A stretch of 64,000 nt of DNA from Thuidium tamariscinum (GCA_947034885.2 OX344751.2:15624001-15688000), one strand, 5' to 3'; shown: positions 47,054-60,124, counted from the first letter of the stretch. Program-made: numbers and translations. The notes: generated by a model from the letters alone, not told the origin.

Positions 47054-49025
47054 AACTATGTAGTCTAAAATTTAAATTAGTCATAGATTTTTGAAGTCTA
47101 TAACCATCTAAGTTGTTTCAAACTAAGAAATCTGAAATCTAAATTTGTCATAGGTTTTTTTAAATCTATATGAGTCCTAGATGTCTAAAATCTATACCAC
47201 TCCTAAATGTAGTTTTTAGTTCAAATTGTGCGGTCTAAAAAACAGCATATGGAATACTACCATTTTGACAAAATTTGCGATAATGCCAAAATCAAGTGAG
47301 ATTTTTGCAAAAACTTGCCAAAGGATATTTGGCTATTTTTAATACAATGTGTGATTCTTGGTAAGGGCCTTTATATTACAATCATGACCAAGTAATATGC
47401 CAGGATATAACTTTTGATGAAATGTAATTAGAACAAGAAAAAAGGACTAGGCCAAGTTGACTTTATAAATTATATGGAGTACTCCGTAATAGTCTTCACA
47501 ATTGAAGAGTGACTAAGGCTCAAATTGGTGGAGAAAATTATGTAGAGTTCTACAAGTTGTAAAATGGATATGGTTTCATAGTTATTAAAATTTTGTTGCA
47601 CAAAAATCTTTTCTTGACCTATCAACCTCTTTGCAAGCTGAAATGGATTTTGAGAAATTTGGGCATTAAAAATGAGGCATTCAATTTATTTAGTTTTCTT
47701 CATATTTTTTGAGGGTAGAAAAACAAACAAACTTGTAGGGAATCTATTTTTTTTAAATATCAAAATCCAACACATGAAAAGAAAATTAATTGCTTTGAAG
47801 GCTATTGGGCCCAAAATTGGGTGGTGAAGTGCAACATCATTTTGCTTTAAAAATTTGTATAATTCCTCCTACTATGAAACTCTCCTAAGGACATCACTAG
47901 ACAATACTTTAGAAACAACATGAACCTATTATAAGGTACATTTTAAAGATTGTAGCTAATAATTTAAAAAATATTCAAATTACCATAGCATTACCTTTTG
48001 TCCTTTTTGAGGCAAATTGTATTACAACTACTATACAATACATTGTAGTGATCTATAGTATAGAAAATCTATACAAGGGATAGTCTAAAAAAAGAAAAGA
48101 GACCTACATGAGGAACTTCCATTTTTTCATTTGCAAATATAGGAAATAGTCAACGATGTCTCATTTTGGATTTTTTATTTTTCTAAATTGGAACTTTCAA
48201 TGTAGAATACCTTAAATCATAAACTTTGAAACCAATCTATTTGCCAATACATTTTGTAAGATTTTGGATCCTAAACGACTACATCTATGAATGCATAAGT
48301 TAGATTTAGCAAATATAATACTACTTGTAGGATTCTTAAGTTTTGTCTTTTTTCTCCTATAGTACATGATTATATGATTCACTTATATAATTTGTTTGTG
48401 TGAATCGTTTGATATAGGATGTTTGCATAAGTGCTATGTGTGTGGTTTGTATTCAATAGTAATTTATTAGAGTGTATGTTTTGTACCAATCAACCCTAGA
48501 TTTGCATATATATTTTTGGATAATAACAAGGACATGTTTAAATACCCCAAGTTTCAATTTTAACTACCATATGGGGTGTGAAAATGGAAAAAATAGAAGT
48601 ATAAAAATTAGGGACCGTTTTTGTGAAATAATAGCTAAATCTTTCTAATATAAAAAGTTTCAAGATACATATATATAAATTACACAACGCTAAGTGAAGT
48701 ACCAAGGGAAGCTCTACTTGTGTATAAAAATCCTAAATCATATTTGCAAAGAAAATTTGAATTAGGGGAACCAAAAGCTCTACAAAACCACATTGTCTGA
48801 GTAGTCTTGAAAAAAAACATTTTCCTTTCTTTTGGAGGCTTTGTTCACATACATATATTTTCTTCAAACTCCAGAATTTTACTAGTCAAGAATAAAATCT
48901 TACCACTAAAACTTCTAAAAAATGGATAAAATTTGATCATTGCAATAGCCCTTTTTGAATGAATAAATTTTGGGTAGTCCTATGAATATTTGTCAATTTC
49001 TAGTACATGAATCTTTAGGTGCTAA
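47054..49025. other. AT-rich intergenic region
   Basis: No gene is recognised. The sequence near 47045-47230 repeats 'AGTCTAAAATTTAAATT(A/T)GTCATAG'-like phrases three times in short order, a weak local repeat. Nothing else could be bounded. Confidence 0.45.
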
Positions 49026-49619
49026 TCCCTAATTAAAAACTCTTTTTAATTTGAAATATTTTTTGGGATTTTTGGACATTCAATCAATCAAAGTGTCAAA
49101 TTTTTTTTATTTCTTTCAATTCTTTTTTGAGATTGGAAAATCAAACAATCTTTTAGGGAACTTTAAGTTTTACAAAGATTCAAAAGCTAGACAGAAAATT
49201 TCTTTTAACCTCTATTAGTCGAATTTTGGGTAGGTAGGGTAGAGTATTATTTTTCTTTGAAAATTTGCATACTTCCTACTAATTTGAGGCTTTAATCAAA
49301 TGTGAAGTCTTTAAATCTTTTAGAAAATTAGAATTTGAGTTATAGTGCTTGAAAGCGTAACAAAGCCACATTGTCAAAATCTAGGGCAATTGTGACAAAA
49401 ACATTGTGTTGTTCTTTACTTGGTCATAACTCATACATACATTTCTTTCACACCCCAATTTTTTCAACTAAGACACCTACACTACTCAATATTATGATTT
49501 TATGGTTACAAATTCTAAAAACTTCATAAATTTTGATTTAGAGAATTAGTTTTAGAAAGTGTTGTTTCTTAAATAGTTTCATTAGTATTTTCTAATTTTT
49601 GACTGAAGTAATTTAGGGG
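49026..49619. mobile_element. TTAA-type non-autonomous element
   Basis: The left flank is CTAA and the right flank is TTAA (49620-49623). The ends are TCCCTAATTAAAAAC and, reversed, CCCCTAAATTACTTC, sharing CCCTAA. The interior of about 594 bp is non-coding. Confidence 0.55.
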
Positions 49620-50035
49620 TTAAGATTGTGTCATTGAATTTTTAGGCCAAGTAACCACAAGGTCCCTCCAAGCTAGTTGATCTTTTCTTCCCATCCCCTT
49701 AAATTATTCATCATTGGATACTAACTTGGTTTCAAAATCTCTGTGTTTATCACTATTCAATGTACTATTTTGATGTGCTTCTAGTGATGGTATAATCCTT
49801 TTCTAATTCCATAGCAATGAAGAATTATGTTTATTTTGTATGAACCAACTTCCCTCCCATACCTTTCTATACCTTAAGTTAGGTTGTTTGTTCAATTTGT
49901 TACAAAGAGATCTTTGGAACAGTTCATCCTTTATTCACAATTTTGGTACTGTTGAAAAGCCCTCAATAAGGAAGAGTGCACGGGCTTCATTTTGTAGTGT
50001 TTGGACTGACAATGTGAAATGTTATTGAATTTTAA

Positions 50036-50961
50036 CCCCTAAAGGACCAACATGCCTTTTTTGGCAACATAGCGATTTTGGGCAGGTACGTGTGGCTACA
50101 GATTTTCATATTTTGGAACCAAACTTTAATAGAAGGTGTGGACGAGGAGTATCTTCAAAGCCCAACAATTTTTGTGACTTTTGACTACATGGTTGAAAAG
50201 TTATTGCATAAAATGTTGCTTGTTTCTCAACTCGGGCAGTTTGGGCAGATCAGAAAAAATCACTTTTTTTGGAAATAAAAATTTGAAATTGGTCTTATAG
50301 ATTAATATATAGATGGAAAGCTTTGAATCATTCCATTTGGATTAATGAGTCAAAAGTTATGAAGAATTTTAGTTTGCGCATAGTTATGGATTCTCTTCTC
50401 TAAAATAAACTTTGAAGTCCTTTATTTGATTCAATTTTCAATATTTTTGAAAAAGAATAAAAACATTGGGTGTAGATTGTTTATTACAACATTTGAACCA
50501 TTGGGATTGACATTTTTCAATTCAATAAATAAATTGTTACCATTTTTGTATTTTGAATCATTCTCTACTTCTTCCTACTTACTATTTTTTTTGTACATGT
50601 TGTACAATTCCAAATGATATGAAAATTTTCAAGAATGTAACCAACTTGAATTGAAGAATTAATCCAAAGAGTTGCAACCATTTTGGACATTTTTTCATAC
50701 AAATGTGGCCTTCTAAAGTGCAGCTGCCCGGATTTTCGCAGTGGAAAAAGAATGATTTTTGTAGCTTCAAACACTAATATCTTGCAATCTACATGGCCGA
50801 AACTTCTGAATTTTTTTTACATCTTTCCAAACTAGTGCACTAAAAGATCCTACGGTTACATGTGTCAAAAAATGTTTTTTTTTTCTGAAATTTGGTAGCT
50901 GTCCTAGAAATGACAGTTTTGGAGCAATTTTGGTGGAAACATAGTTGTGGTCCTTTAGGGG
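50036..50961. mobile_element. TTAA-flanked element, ~930-bp family, with paralogous empty site
   Basis: TTAA lies at 50032-50035 and 50962-50965. The inverted ends are identical for 14 bases, CCCCTAAAGGACCA. The 926-bp body is the reverse of 37554-38493. The flanks (49954-50035 and 50962-51050) form one continuous match to 55458-55605, where the element is absent and the sequence reads GAATTTTGAAGTTTC. Confidence 0.9.
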
Positions 50962-50965
50962 TTAA

Positions 50966-52979
50966 AGTGTTATGAATTAAAAAAAATTAGAAAATTAGTT
51001 TTGTTTTTCTTTTTTTTATTGTATTGTGACAAGAGCACATGGCACACTAGTTTGCATAGAAGATGATGCCTTCACGCAATCAAGGCTTGAAGCACGCACG
51101 ACAAAAGTCACCACCACTGCTCAACAGTCGGTGCCAAAATAACTTATAATGTCATGGCCATGTTGCCTGAAACCATAGACAAAACCTCAGTCAGAGCATC
51201 AGTCACGCTTTTCAAGATGCAGCCGGCATTTCGTGTCACCCCAGAAATTTAAAAAATGTATTTTTTCTTCTTCGAAACAAGTGAAACAGAATTCCATTGT
51301 AAATTTAAAAACTTGAGGGCGGAGTTCATCATGAACAGGGATCAAGCAGCAGGTGCGTGACGGAGTGCCGGCACTCCGGCAGGGCACTGAGGGCAGTTTG
51401 TTTGTTTGTTTTCCCACGGACGGCGTCAGTGCCCGCCTCTCGAGATTCACTCGGGCACACCACTCTGACTTTTATAACTTAGATCCAAATAATTGTTTAA
51501 AAAAAAAAATAGATCCCAATAATTCTCTATGCAGCGAGCAGGCTTCCAGTGGCTGCTGCTCGGGAATGACAACAAATCTGCTTTGGAATGAAAACAAAAC
51601 CAGGTGTGGGATGCTCTGATGAAGTTCAGTTGCAAGTGTCCATGTGTTTCAATGAAAAAAAATGAAGACGTTCAGTTGCAAGCACACGGCAGCGCAGTGC
51701 AGTGCAGGAGCAGCCCGGGGCTGCGATGGCGGAGTGGTGTTGGGCTGTTGGCGTAGTCTACGCGGAGGATAAGCCTAGAATGCTATCTAGACCTATCTAG
51801 ACTTTTCTTCTTCTTTTTGGTCAAAACAAAAGGCTAGGCCTAGACCTCATGCAGTTGCTCAGCTCTGCAGCTTTGTCGGCATGCCACCCTTGCTGAAGCC
51901 AACGCCTGAGCGAGCGCCTGACAGCCAGCGAAGTTTTTACTGGAGTGCCAGGGCTGACTGTGGAATAGTCAGCTCCTTGCTGGAGTTCAAAATTACAACG
52001 TTGCCATATTTTCCCACGTTTTGTCTTAAGGTAAGTTAGAACGGATATTGCTATTCGATTCGAGATTGGAGTGGCCCGACCCCCGGCCCGCAGCGGCTGG
52101 TAGAGTGCAGGAGTGCAGGTATGTGGGTGGAAAGGCGTATTTATGGCAACCTGCTTTAGCTGGGAATCCGGGGGAGGCCAGAATAAGGAGGCCGAAACTT
52201 ACGGTTGGGGCCCTCCCGATTTTGGGTGAGAAGTGTGGACAGGAGAGACTAGCCAAACAGGGTGCAAGCACGGGGGAATTGGCCCCGGCGTCGCTGCACG
52301 ACTCCCCACAAATGCAAGATAGCACTCGACAGCTCTAGCGCTCGTAGATACGCTAATACAGGCGCACGACCTTCTACTAGCCAGCCAGCCAGGTTCATCG
52401 AAAGCGGGCAAGGAAGTGAGAATGTTTTTGTGGAGACGAATCCCAAATTCCCAATTGGGGGATTCTTGGAAGGACGTCCGAATGTATCGCCAGTTTAAAG
52501 TCTTGGGGACTGGAAGCGACGTCACTGTAGATATTCCATACTCTTACTCTATGGCGGCAATCATTTGAAATGGGGCCAGGAATTCCAAGAATCCGTATTC
52601 ACGACCGGGGTTGCAAGTGGAGGTAGCAATTAGGTTGTTGTCCTGTGCCCTTGTTCTGACAGAATGGGTTGATTCGGGAGGCAGTTCGGAAGTTATTTTC
52701 TGCGAGCATGTGCGTTCTCGTGAAGATATTCGCTCTCTCGAGATGATTCAATGCAGATGATCCAGCTGGTCCCCGTTTGCAGGTTTGGTCGGGACCCCAA
52801 AAATTTGAACTGGGCTGGTCGTCCAGGTGCGTTTGAGAATCCATGTACCGAAGTAAGTAAGCGAGTGTTGCCTTGAAATCTGGCTTGGTTGCATCACGGA
52901 TTATTCTTACGCGGGGGGTTCGTCGTCGTCGTCAAGGTGAAGGATCACGGAGGCGTTTCGAGAGGGGGTAAGCGATAAT
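50966..52979. other. Upstream region of the ET gene
   Basis: The first ~90 bases are the right half of the split repeat described at 50036. From about 51050 GC content rises. A 14-base palindrome GAGTGCCGGCACTC lies at 51363-51376. Long open frames on both strands at 52026-52525 overlap one another, as happens by chance in GC-rich DNA, and carry no recognised motif. The proximal part presumably holds the ET promoter and 5' UTR. Confidence 0.45.
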
Positions 52980-55900
52980 ATGTCGCTAGCCGGGAGTGGC
53001 AGCGGCAGTGGCCGAGGCGGGGGCGGGGGCGGGGGCGTGGTGTCGGATAAGTCCCAGCCTGTGCCGCTGTCATTTCCAGGGGCTGCCACCGGAGATGCCG
53101 CGGCCGGGCGGGTGAAGAAACCACTGCGCTTGAAGCGTGAGGATCATGCTCATGTGAAGCACGACGACTGCTTCTCTGAATGGAAGGTACGAATCTTCTG
53201 GGTTTCCCGTGCTGTCAGCTTCTTCCAAGCTCATCTTCGCACTTTCTCACTATGATCTGGCAATGGCGATGTGCAAGGGTTGCTTGGTTGCTTCTGCTTA
53301 TGTATTGATTTACGTGCTGCTTGAAAACCTTCTCCAGGTTGAATTGTTAGTTCTGAATTTAGCAATCGCTTCTCCAATCTTTGAAAACCCGAATTGAAAA
53401 TCCAAATTTCCGATTGCAATCTCGTCGTGTTAGTGTGGTAGCTAGAGCCACAATGCCCAGTTCTGAGAAGAGTATGCGAGTGTTAATTTCACCTGAATGA
53501 AGTCGTCTTGTAGATCTTGTATTCAGCGTTGTATCAATCCGCAGATCCAGCTCTTTTGAAATATGTTGGGACTTTAGGGTTACTCCTGGAGCATAATTTT
53601 AAAAGAATTTAATTGTAGAAGCAGGGAGTAAGTGTACGGGTTACAAAGAAAACTTTGATTCCGAAACTAGGAATTTGAACCATTCTACGAACTTCTCTGT
53701 CAACTGAGGTGATGGCTAGAATGTGACTATGCTTCTCTAATGCAAGGTAGGACACTCTATAACTGTCCCTTTTTAAGGGCTGCAGCCTGATATTATGTTG
53801 AGTGATTTTTTGTGGAAGCACTAGATATGGCAGAGGACAACGCACTTTGAATCAAAATAAGGATGCGGCGAGTGCTGCGTAGGGACAACCTCGCCTTGAA
53901 ATGTACATTTCTGATACATGGTCTCAGTAAAACATACATTGAGCCTCTCATAAGCACAAGCACTCATTCCAAAATAGCTGAATGCTTGTACAATTCGTTA
54001 TGAAGTAAATTGAGAGTCGAAATTTCTAAGCGCCTGAACCTAGAATGTGCAATCAAGGTACATTGAGAAATATAACAGTACTAGCAATCCCTGTGTTTGA
54101 TTACACTAGTCTGGGACAAATTTAGATGAAGGTTGTGTTTCCCCATTGGGAGGGTGAGTTTGTGGCCTCTGAATCGCTTTTGACAAGTAAAATTTTGCAG
54201 GGAATGCTTTGCGTGTTCTCCATTGACAGGAATGTGCGACTGAGTCGTGATTTCATTGCATGTTGTTTGCGTTAGGTTCTTGTTGGTCCCTCAGACTGGA
54301 AGGAGCACGCCTCCGGCAAGATTCCGGACCGCTTCCGGATCAGCAACTTGCCCAACAACTACGTGGGCTCGGGGCTGTACGAGCTGGGCGTGACACCCCC
54401 GGTGTGGCTTCCATCGCAACGCGGCCACGATGTCCTCAAACCGCAAGACGTCGTAGTCGTCTACCTCGGCTGCTCCGATAACGTGCACCAACGTTTGTTG
54501 CGCTACGGCCAGACCGGCGCTCATCTGGAAGGCGTCAGGTACTTCAGGTTTCCTCGATCCCTCCGAGTATTCATTTTTTCAGGTCCAGAGTAGCTACGCA
54601 TCAAATCATATGCAAGTTCGTGTGCTTCCAATGTTGGAATGAGAGGACCTTTAAGAGGAGATAAAGTTCTGGGTGCTTTGAAATCTCATTCTCACACTTT
54701 CCAATTAAAAAAGAATTTCCACGAATTTAAACAGGAAGATGAGCATCATGGAGATGAGTTGAAGAATGTGGGTTAGGCACATGGCAGGCGGTTTCCCACC
54801 ATGAGAACCTCCAATGATGGAAGTGGCTACTCTGAAACCCACTATTGACGCGATTGTCTCCTCTCACGAAGAAAGAATATGGCCTGGTCGGCATTGATGG
54901 ATTGAGTGATTGAGAGACCGATTTTAGGTCTGTTAATGTGGATGGATCTCGTGCAGGTCGACAAGATTGTTTGCTGTGAAAAATGACAGAGCCGACGGAT
55001 GGAAGGCAGATTTGCACAACGGAGAACGGTCGACTAGCTTGACGAGGGATCATGAGAGGAACTTGAGCATTGAGAGGGTTCCGAGCACTTCGGGTAGCAG
55101 ACCCACGAGTAATGCAAGCATGGACGCGAACGACGAGGCCGCTGTACCCTCAACTTCCTATCAGTCGAAAACCAGCTTTTCTGTCGATCAAATAGGAAGC
55201 CTTTCACCGCGAGGTCCTCGTCTCTTCTCCGAAGTTTTCGCCCTCGGGTGCTCCATCGCGTTTCGGTGGGCTGCGGTAAGCCATGACTTCGGTTGGGGTT
55301 TAGTTTTCGGTCTGTGATGTGTGGAAGCTTCATTTCCATCGAAAGTATCCCCTATGAAATACGCTGTTTGTTTGTTTGGATGTTTGTTTGTTTGTTACGT
55401 TGAGATCTCCCCGACCGTGAGTCCCCGGGTGCCCCCGGGTGCGTGTTTGGTACCGTCGGAAAGCCCACGGCGAGGAGGGGTGCACGGGCTTCGATTCATG
55501 GTGTTCCAACCTACGGTTTGAAAGTTATTGAATTTTGAAGTTTCTATACATTAAAAAAATTAAAAAAATTAAACCGTGGCAACGGCACGGGCCACCCTAG
55601 TATTAATTAACCCTCGAAGGACACACACGCCCCGTCGTGGGGCTTCATTTCAGTGTAATTGCGAGTCTGTGTCGTTTCAGAGTATAAGGGTTGAAATGCA
55701 CTAGTTACCTCAAATCTATAGCCTGGTTGTGGAAAGTAGTACGAGTTCTCTAGCTTTCAGTTACCTATCGTAGTGTGTACAAAATGAAGACGATGATCGG
55801 ATGTTGGAGTTTGAAAACCGAAGAAACTAAGAGTTGGAATTGAAACCGCATAGAGAAAGTGGTTATGTAGTGCTGACAATGCAGCTCTTTTTGTGGAATG

Positions 55901-57112
55901 CTTGACTGACATCTTTGGGTTAGAAGTCCTCTTCATGGGTTTGAAAGTTTTCGGTAAGATTTATCGAGCCATTTTGTTTATGAATACTTGGATGAAGTGC
56001 AGACGGATAGTAAGGCTGAAGCGGAGCGCTCAGAGGCCGATCTAGTAGAGATTTTCGATTACGCATGGAAACGAGGTGGGAATTTCCGCCAACGATCGCC
56101 GGATATTCTCGCCAAGATCGTCATGGGGGGCGCTTCGGGTTCCAACGACTCCAGTTACGGTTGCTTCGGGGCAAGCTCGACGCGGACGTGGTTCTTCTTC
56201 CATCGCGCCCGCGTGGGCGCCCCCATCACGGCTCGCAAACCCGGAGCAAAAGAAGGTAACCTTCGCTCTAGCAGTAGCCGGACCGACCGCAGCCGCGTCG
56301 GCGACTTCTTTCCCCTTTTTCGCACCAGTCCGCAGTGCAAGGCCTCCAGGAACGAGTTTACCAAGCTCAACATCCCCCTCGACCGTTGCAGCGCGCTTCT
56401 CGACAACGGCTTCCCTTGCAACGCGCTCCCCGTGAAAGGCGGCAAACGATGCCATCTTCATAAGGATCAACGGAAACAATCTCAGGGCAAATCAGGTCGC
56501 GTCGCACACACCAACCAACTCAGCCCCGCACATGACAGAAGCCACCTCCCCCACGGCGCGGAGTCGCCCATTTTGCCCGGACCCGAGCCGCGGTCTTCAA
56601 GCTCCTGCTTCCCGTACCTTCTTTCGCCCGCGCTCCCCGCGCCCAATCGAGCCTCATCCGAGCCGAAGCGCCACAGCAACTTGTCCTTCACCTCGTGGTT
56701 ACGCACCTCCGAGATTCGCATAGCGAGGAGCCGAGAATGGGACGCGCCCACCGCGGCGGTTTTGAGCGGGAGTCCGGAAGGAGCGACGCTCAGGCGCAGC
56801 AGCGCCAGGTACAGCGGCATTCTGGCCACGACGCTGGAGGAAGCACAGCCCGAGTCGCCGTTTGGGACGCCGCCCATGTCGCCGTCGCGACGACAGATCT
56901 GCGGGTTGCGCCTGGACGACGGGACTGTGTGTCCGAACCCGCCGCGGCCGGAGCGCAAGCGTTGCGAGGTGCACAAGGGCCAGCGCAACCAGTCGCCCAG
57001 GTCACCGCGAGCATCCTCGACGGGAACCAATACCAGCTCCACCAGCGGCAGCAACTTGCCCGCTGGTGTTTTTTCCTTAGAGCTAGCAACCTCGAAGTCC
57101 CCTTCATTGTAG
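52980..57112 (+). CDS. EFFECTOR OF TRANSCRIPTION (ET/HRT-type) protein with GIY-YIG-like domain
   Basis: Four exons, 52980-53186, 54276-54538, 54957-55275 and 56003-57112, join in phase (0, 2, 0) and give 632 residues. A Gly/Ser-rich start leads into LKREDHAHVKHDDCFSEWK (to residue 69). Residues 70-157 form the ET-type GIY-YIG-like module (VGPSDWKEH ... GLYELGV at 102-108 ... VVYLGCSDNVHQRLLRYGQ at 130-148). Next come LFSEVFALGCSIAFRWA (about 246-262) and VEIFDYAWKRGG, both ET hallmarks. Two HRT zinc motifs of the form C-x9-C-x10-C-x2-H lie at about 392-415 and 563-587. ET proteins are plant-specific nuclear regulators linked to gibberellin responses, differentiation and DNA methylation. The linker between HRT motifs is long and Ser/Pro-rich. 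Exons are very GC-rich, introns are not. No break is seen. Confidence 0.92.
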
Positions 57113-57375
57113 TGGGTTCCTTACTTAGCTTACAGGCATGCAAAGACAAATAGTTTGGGTCTAAAAGACCACTGTGAACAAAGAGTCTATTTAGGGTAGT
57201 TTTACTAACTATGTCACACGGGCATAGGGAGCGAGTGCTACTATAATGGGAAGACACTCATCAAATTGTTTGTATCATATATAGCAAGATTGACTAGTTT
57301 TTTCTTTCTCTGTTTTGTACACAATTGTATCATGACAAATTTTGTTCGCTTTTGCTTTTTGTAAATGATGATAAT

Positions 57376-57695
57376 CATAAGAGGATTTTCAGTTGGTTTA
57401 CAAGATTGTGAGTTCCCAAACGTTGGGAACGCATTGGGAACTCTAGGAACACAGTGCTGATGTGGTCAAGCGACTGCCATGTCAAAAAATATTAATTAAT
57501 TAATTATTTAATATTTTAAGAATATTTTTTGAATCATTTTCTTTCTTCTTAAAACATTCTGAAGTTTTTTGAATTTTTCTTTTCTTTTCAAAATTCAAAA
57601 ATTCAGACCAGTAAGGGATTGGTTTGCAGCAGTGGGAACAATTTCTGGGAACAGCCCTGAAAACAGTCTTCTTGGGGGCTAGAAATCCTTTTATG
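57376..57695. mobile_element. MITE, CATAAGAGGATTT family
   Basis: The inverted ends are CATAAGAGGATTT and, reversed, CATAAAAGGATTT. The interior has GGGAACGCATTGGGAACTC, GATGTGGTCAAGCGACTGCC and a GACCAGTAAGG segment, each found in the elements at 60162-60484 and 63121-63473. 320 bp, non-coding. Confidence 0.75.
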
Positions 57696-58106
57696 CAAAG
57701 TCTATGTTAAAATTTAAACAACTATAGCACACTCTTGTAGATTTGTTAGAAGAAGGATAATACTCATGATGTTACCACTGAAAGATTGAAAGAAATATGG
57801 AGCACATTGAAAAGCTCTATGAGAGTGTAGACAAAAGAACATGGGTAGGAAAGAGACGCTTTAGGATATTTTCATTATTTTTTTGAATGCAAGATGAAGG
57901 AGATTATTGTCATTCTTACTTTGCCATTCATACTCATATTTTAGATATTGGTATTTAGATGATGGTTGCTCAAAATTTTGTCCTATTTGTACCTACTTTA
58001 TCATATCATTGTTTTATACTTTGTCTTTTATTCATGTGCCTTACTACTTTAGTCAATGATATTGTTGGCATGTGGTATTGTTTGTGCATGAACAAATTGC
58101 ACAAAT
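57696..58106. other. AT-rich spacer
   Basis: No gene or bounded repeat is seen. An open frame at 57959-58231 runs into the hairpin MITE and is rejected. Confidence 0.4.
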
Positions 58107-58260
58107 TTAAGCCATTATGGACCAAGTCGATGACTGCAAATGAATATTTGGTTGAAAATGATATGTTTTCATTAGTAGTTGAAGTGACTACTAATGAAAA
58201 CCTATCATTTTCAACCAAAGTCATCAACTAGTCATCAACCTGGTCCTTAAATGGATTAAG
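58107..58260. mobile_element. Hairpin MITE, copy 2
   Basis: Its ends TTAAGCCATTATGGACCA and TGGTCCTTAAATGGATTAA pair on opposite strands. The core TTTGGTTGAAAATGATATG / CCTATCATTTTCAACCAAAG matches the intronic copy at 27661-27814 along its full length. Confidence 0.8.
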
Positions 58261-58605
58261 ACTAGAAGTTGTTGGTCCATCAACAAGTTTTCTACAACAA
58301 TCCATTGACAAATTTTTTAATTGTATAATTGGATGGAAATGAGGGGGCTAATCAATTGAAATGCTTATTTTAAAAATAACAGAAAATAAATTATTTGCAA
58401 TTCTTTCTTAGTTGCTAAAAGGACCTTGAGTTGTCAAAAATATTTAAAATGTAAAGATGTATTTTAAAGTGCAATTTATACAAAATAAATTTGTGATGAT
58501 CCTCAAATAAAAGTTGTAAATTATATGGTCAGATCTATCATTATTCTCACCAATAAGTATTGAGTAAGTATGAGACAAAAAAATAAAAATTCTTTCCTAA
58601 TTTAG

Positions 58606-59139
58606 CCCCTAAGTGCTTGAGTGCAAAAAGTAGATGATGAATACATTGAAAATTAGATTTCTTTTTCATTATAGCTTGGATGAAAGTCATCTTAATTTTT
58701 AGAGATACTTTATGAAATTGTTGTCCTATTCAAAGGTTGGATTTGGTGTTACTAGAATTCATATTTTTCTAAAATTACAAGTGTATAAGTATGTCAAACA
58801 ATTGACCAAGACAAAATTGCATTGACTTTGGTTCAAACATACCAAAAGATCACCATATGAAGAGAACCTCATTTCAAATCTATACCAACAAAATTTACTC
58901 AAAAAATTACAATATTTTGCTTGTAATTCAATTTAAAAGGAATTTTGAATTTTTCCTTTGAAAATTTATAAAAAAATATTAGTCACAGCATTGGTGAATC
59001 TAACTATATGGATAGAATCTAAAACTAAAACTCTACAACTTTGATTTGCATCTCAATTCCAAAATATTCTTTCAAGTAGTACTTTATGATGATTTTTGTG
59101 AAATTATCAATTTTGGAGGTGAATCTCAATACTTAGGGA
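58606..59139. mobile_element. TTAA-type non-autonomous element
   Basis: The left flank is TTAG and the right flank is TTAA (59140-59143). The ends CCCCTAAGTGCTTGAG and, reversed, TCCCTAAGTATTGAG are inverted repeats. The first ~190 bases match the element that begins at 63812 in the same orientation. 534 bp, non-coding. Confidence 0.65.
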
Positions 59140-59143
59140 TTAA

Positions 59144-60113
59144 TCCTTGACTCTATTTACTCCAAAAATAGTCAAACCTAACTACCATTTTTAGTACCAA
59201 TACCAATTTATTTTTAAGAACATTTTTTGAAATTTAGAACCAAAAGATCTTGTCATAAACTAGTTTGAGAATATGAGCAAAGAGTTTTAGAGTTTTCCAC
59301 ACTATAGATTGAAAGATATTAGCTTTTGAATGCTCAAAAATAATTTTTTTCATGCTAAAAAGAATATGGTAGTGGTACTTTAGAAGGTGACAATCATATT
59401 AAAAATGGTCCAAAATGGTAGTGCTTGTTTGGGTTCATTGTTGAGGCCAAGTAGGGCACTTACTAATGTAGTGGGGTTCCCTATTTGTTTAAAAAAAAAT
59501 TAAAAAAAAGTAGGGCACACGTCTAAAAAATTTCAAATTATTTGGGATTGTACAATATATAAGAAAAAAATAGTAAGTAGAAAGAAATAGCAAATGATTC
59601 AAAATTCAAAATTGTTAAGATTTTATTTATAGAATTGAAAAATGAAAATCATAATGGTTGTAATTTTGTAATAAAAAATCTACATTCTAGTATTTTTTTC
59701 CCATAGAATATTGAAAATCGAATAAAATAAAGGACTTCAAAGTTTATTTTAGAATATAAAATCTATAACTCCTTACAAACAAAAACTTCTCATAACTTTT
59801 GACTCATTGATCAAAGTGGAGTATTTTAAAGTTTACCATGCATACATAAATGAAGAAAACCAATTTCAAATTTTTGTTTTTGAAAAATTAATCTTTTCGA
59901 ATCTACCTAAACTACCCATTTACAGAAAAAAAATAATATATTAGGCCATAACTTTTGAGTCATATTTCCAAATGTCTTGAATTTTAGTGCACATGAAAGA
60001 TATTCCTTGTCCACACCTTTTGTTCAAATTTGGGCCCAAAATATGAAAATCTCCAATGACATGTATTTATCCAAAATTGCTATGTTACCAAATTTGACAA
60101 GTTGGTCCTTTAG
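59144..60113. mobile_element. Degraded copy of the ~930-bp TTAA family
   Basis: It begins directly after the TTAA (59140-59143) that ends the previous element and runs to GTTGGTCCTTTAG near 60113. The body contains TAGATTGAAAGATATTAGC, GGTAGTGCTTGTTTGGGTTC and TGCTATGTTACCAAA, which correspond to motifs of 37554-38493. The right TTAA is lost (GATAATG follows). Confidence 0.6.
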
Positions 60114-60124
60114 AAGATAATGAA

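Noticed and set aside
52026-52525. Open frames of about 96-108 residues on both strands before the ET gene
   Set aside because: They overlap in opposite directions, lack any motif and are expected by chance in GC-rich DNA.
55611-55688. Mini TTAA element (TTAA-CCCTCGAAGG ... TATAAGGG-TTGA)
   Set aside because: The ends do not form a convincing inverted repeat and the right flank is not TTAA.
56042-57257. Many long open frames on both strands in the last ET exon
   Set aside because: Shadow frames of a GC-rich exon; only the frame with two HRT zinc motifs is accepted.
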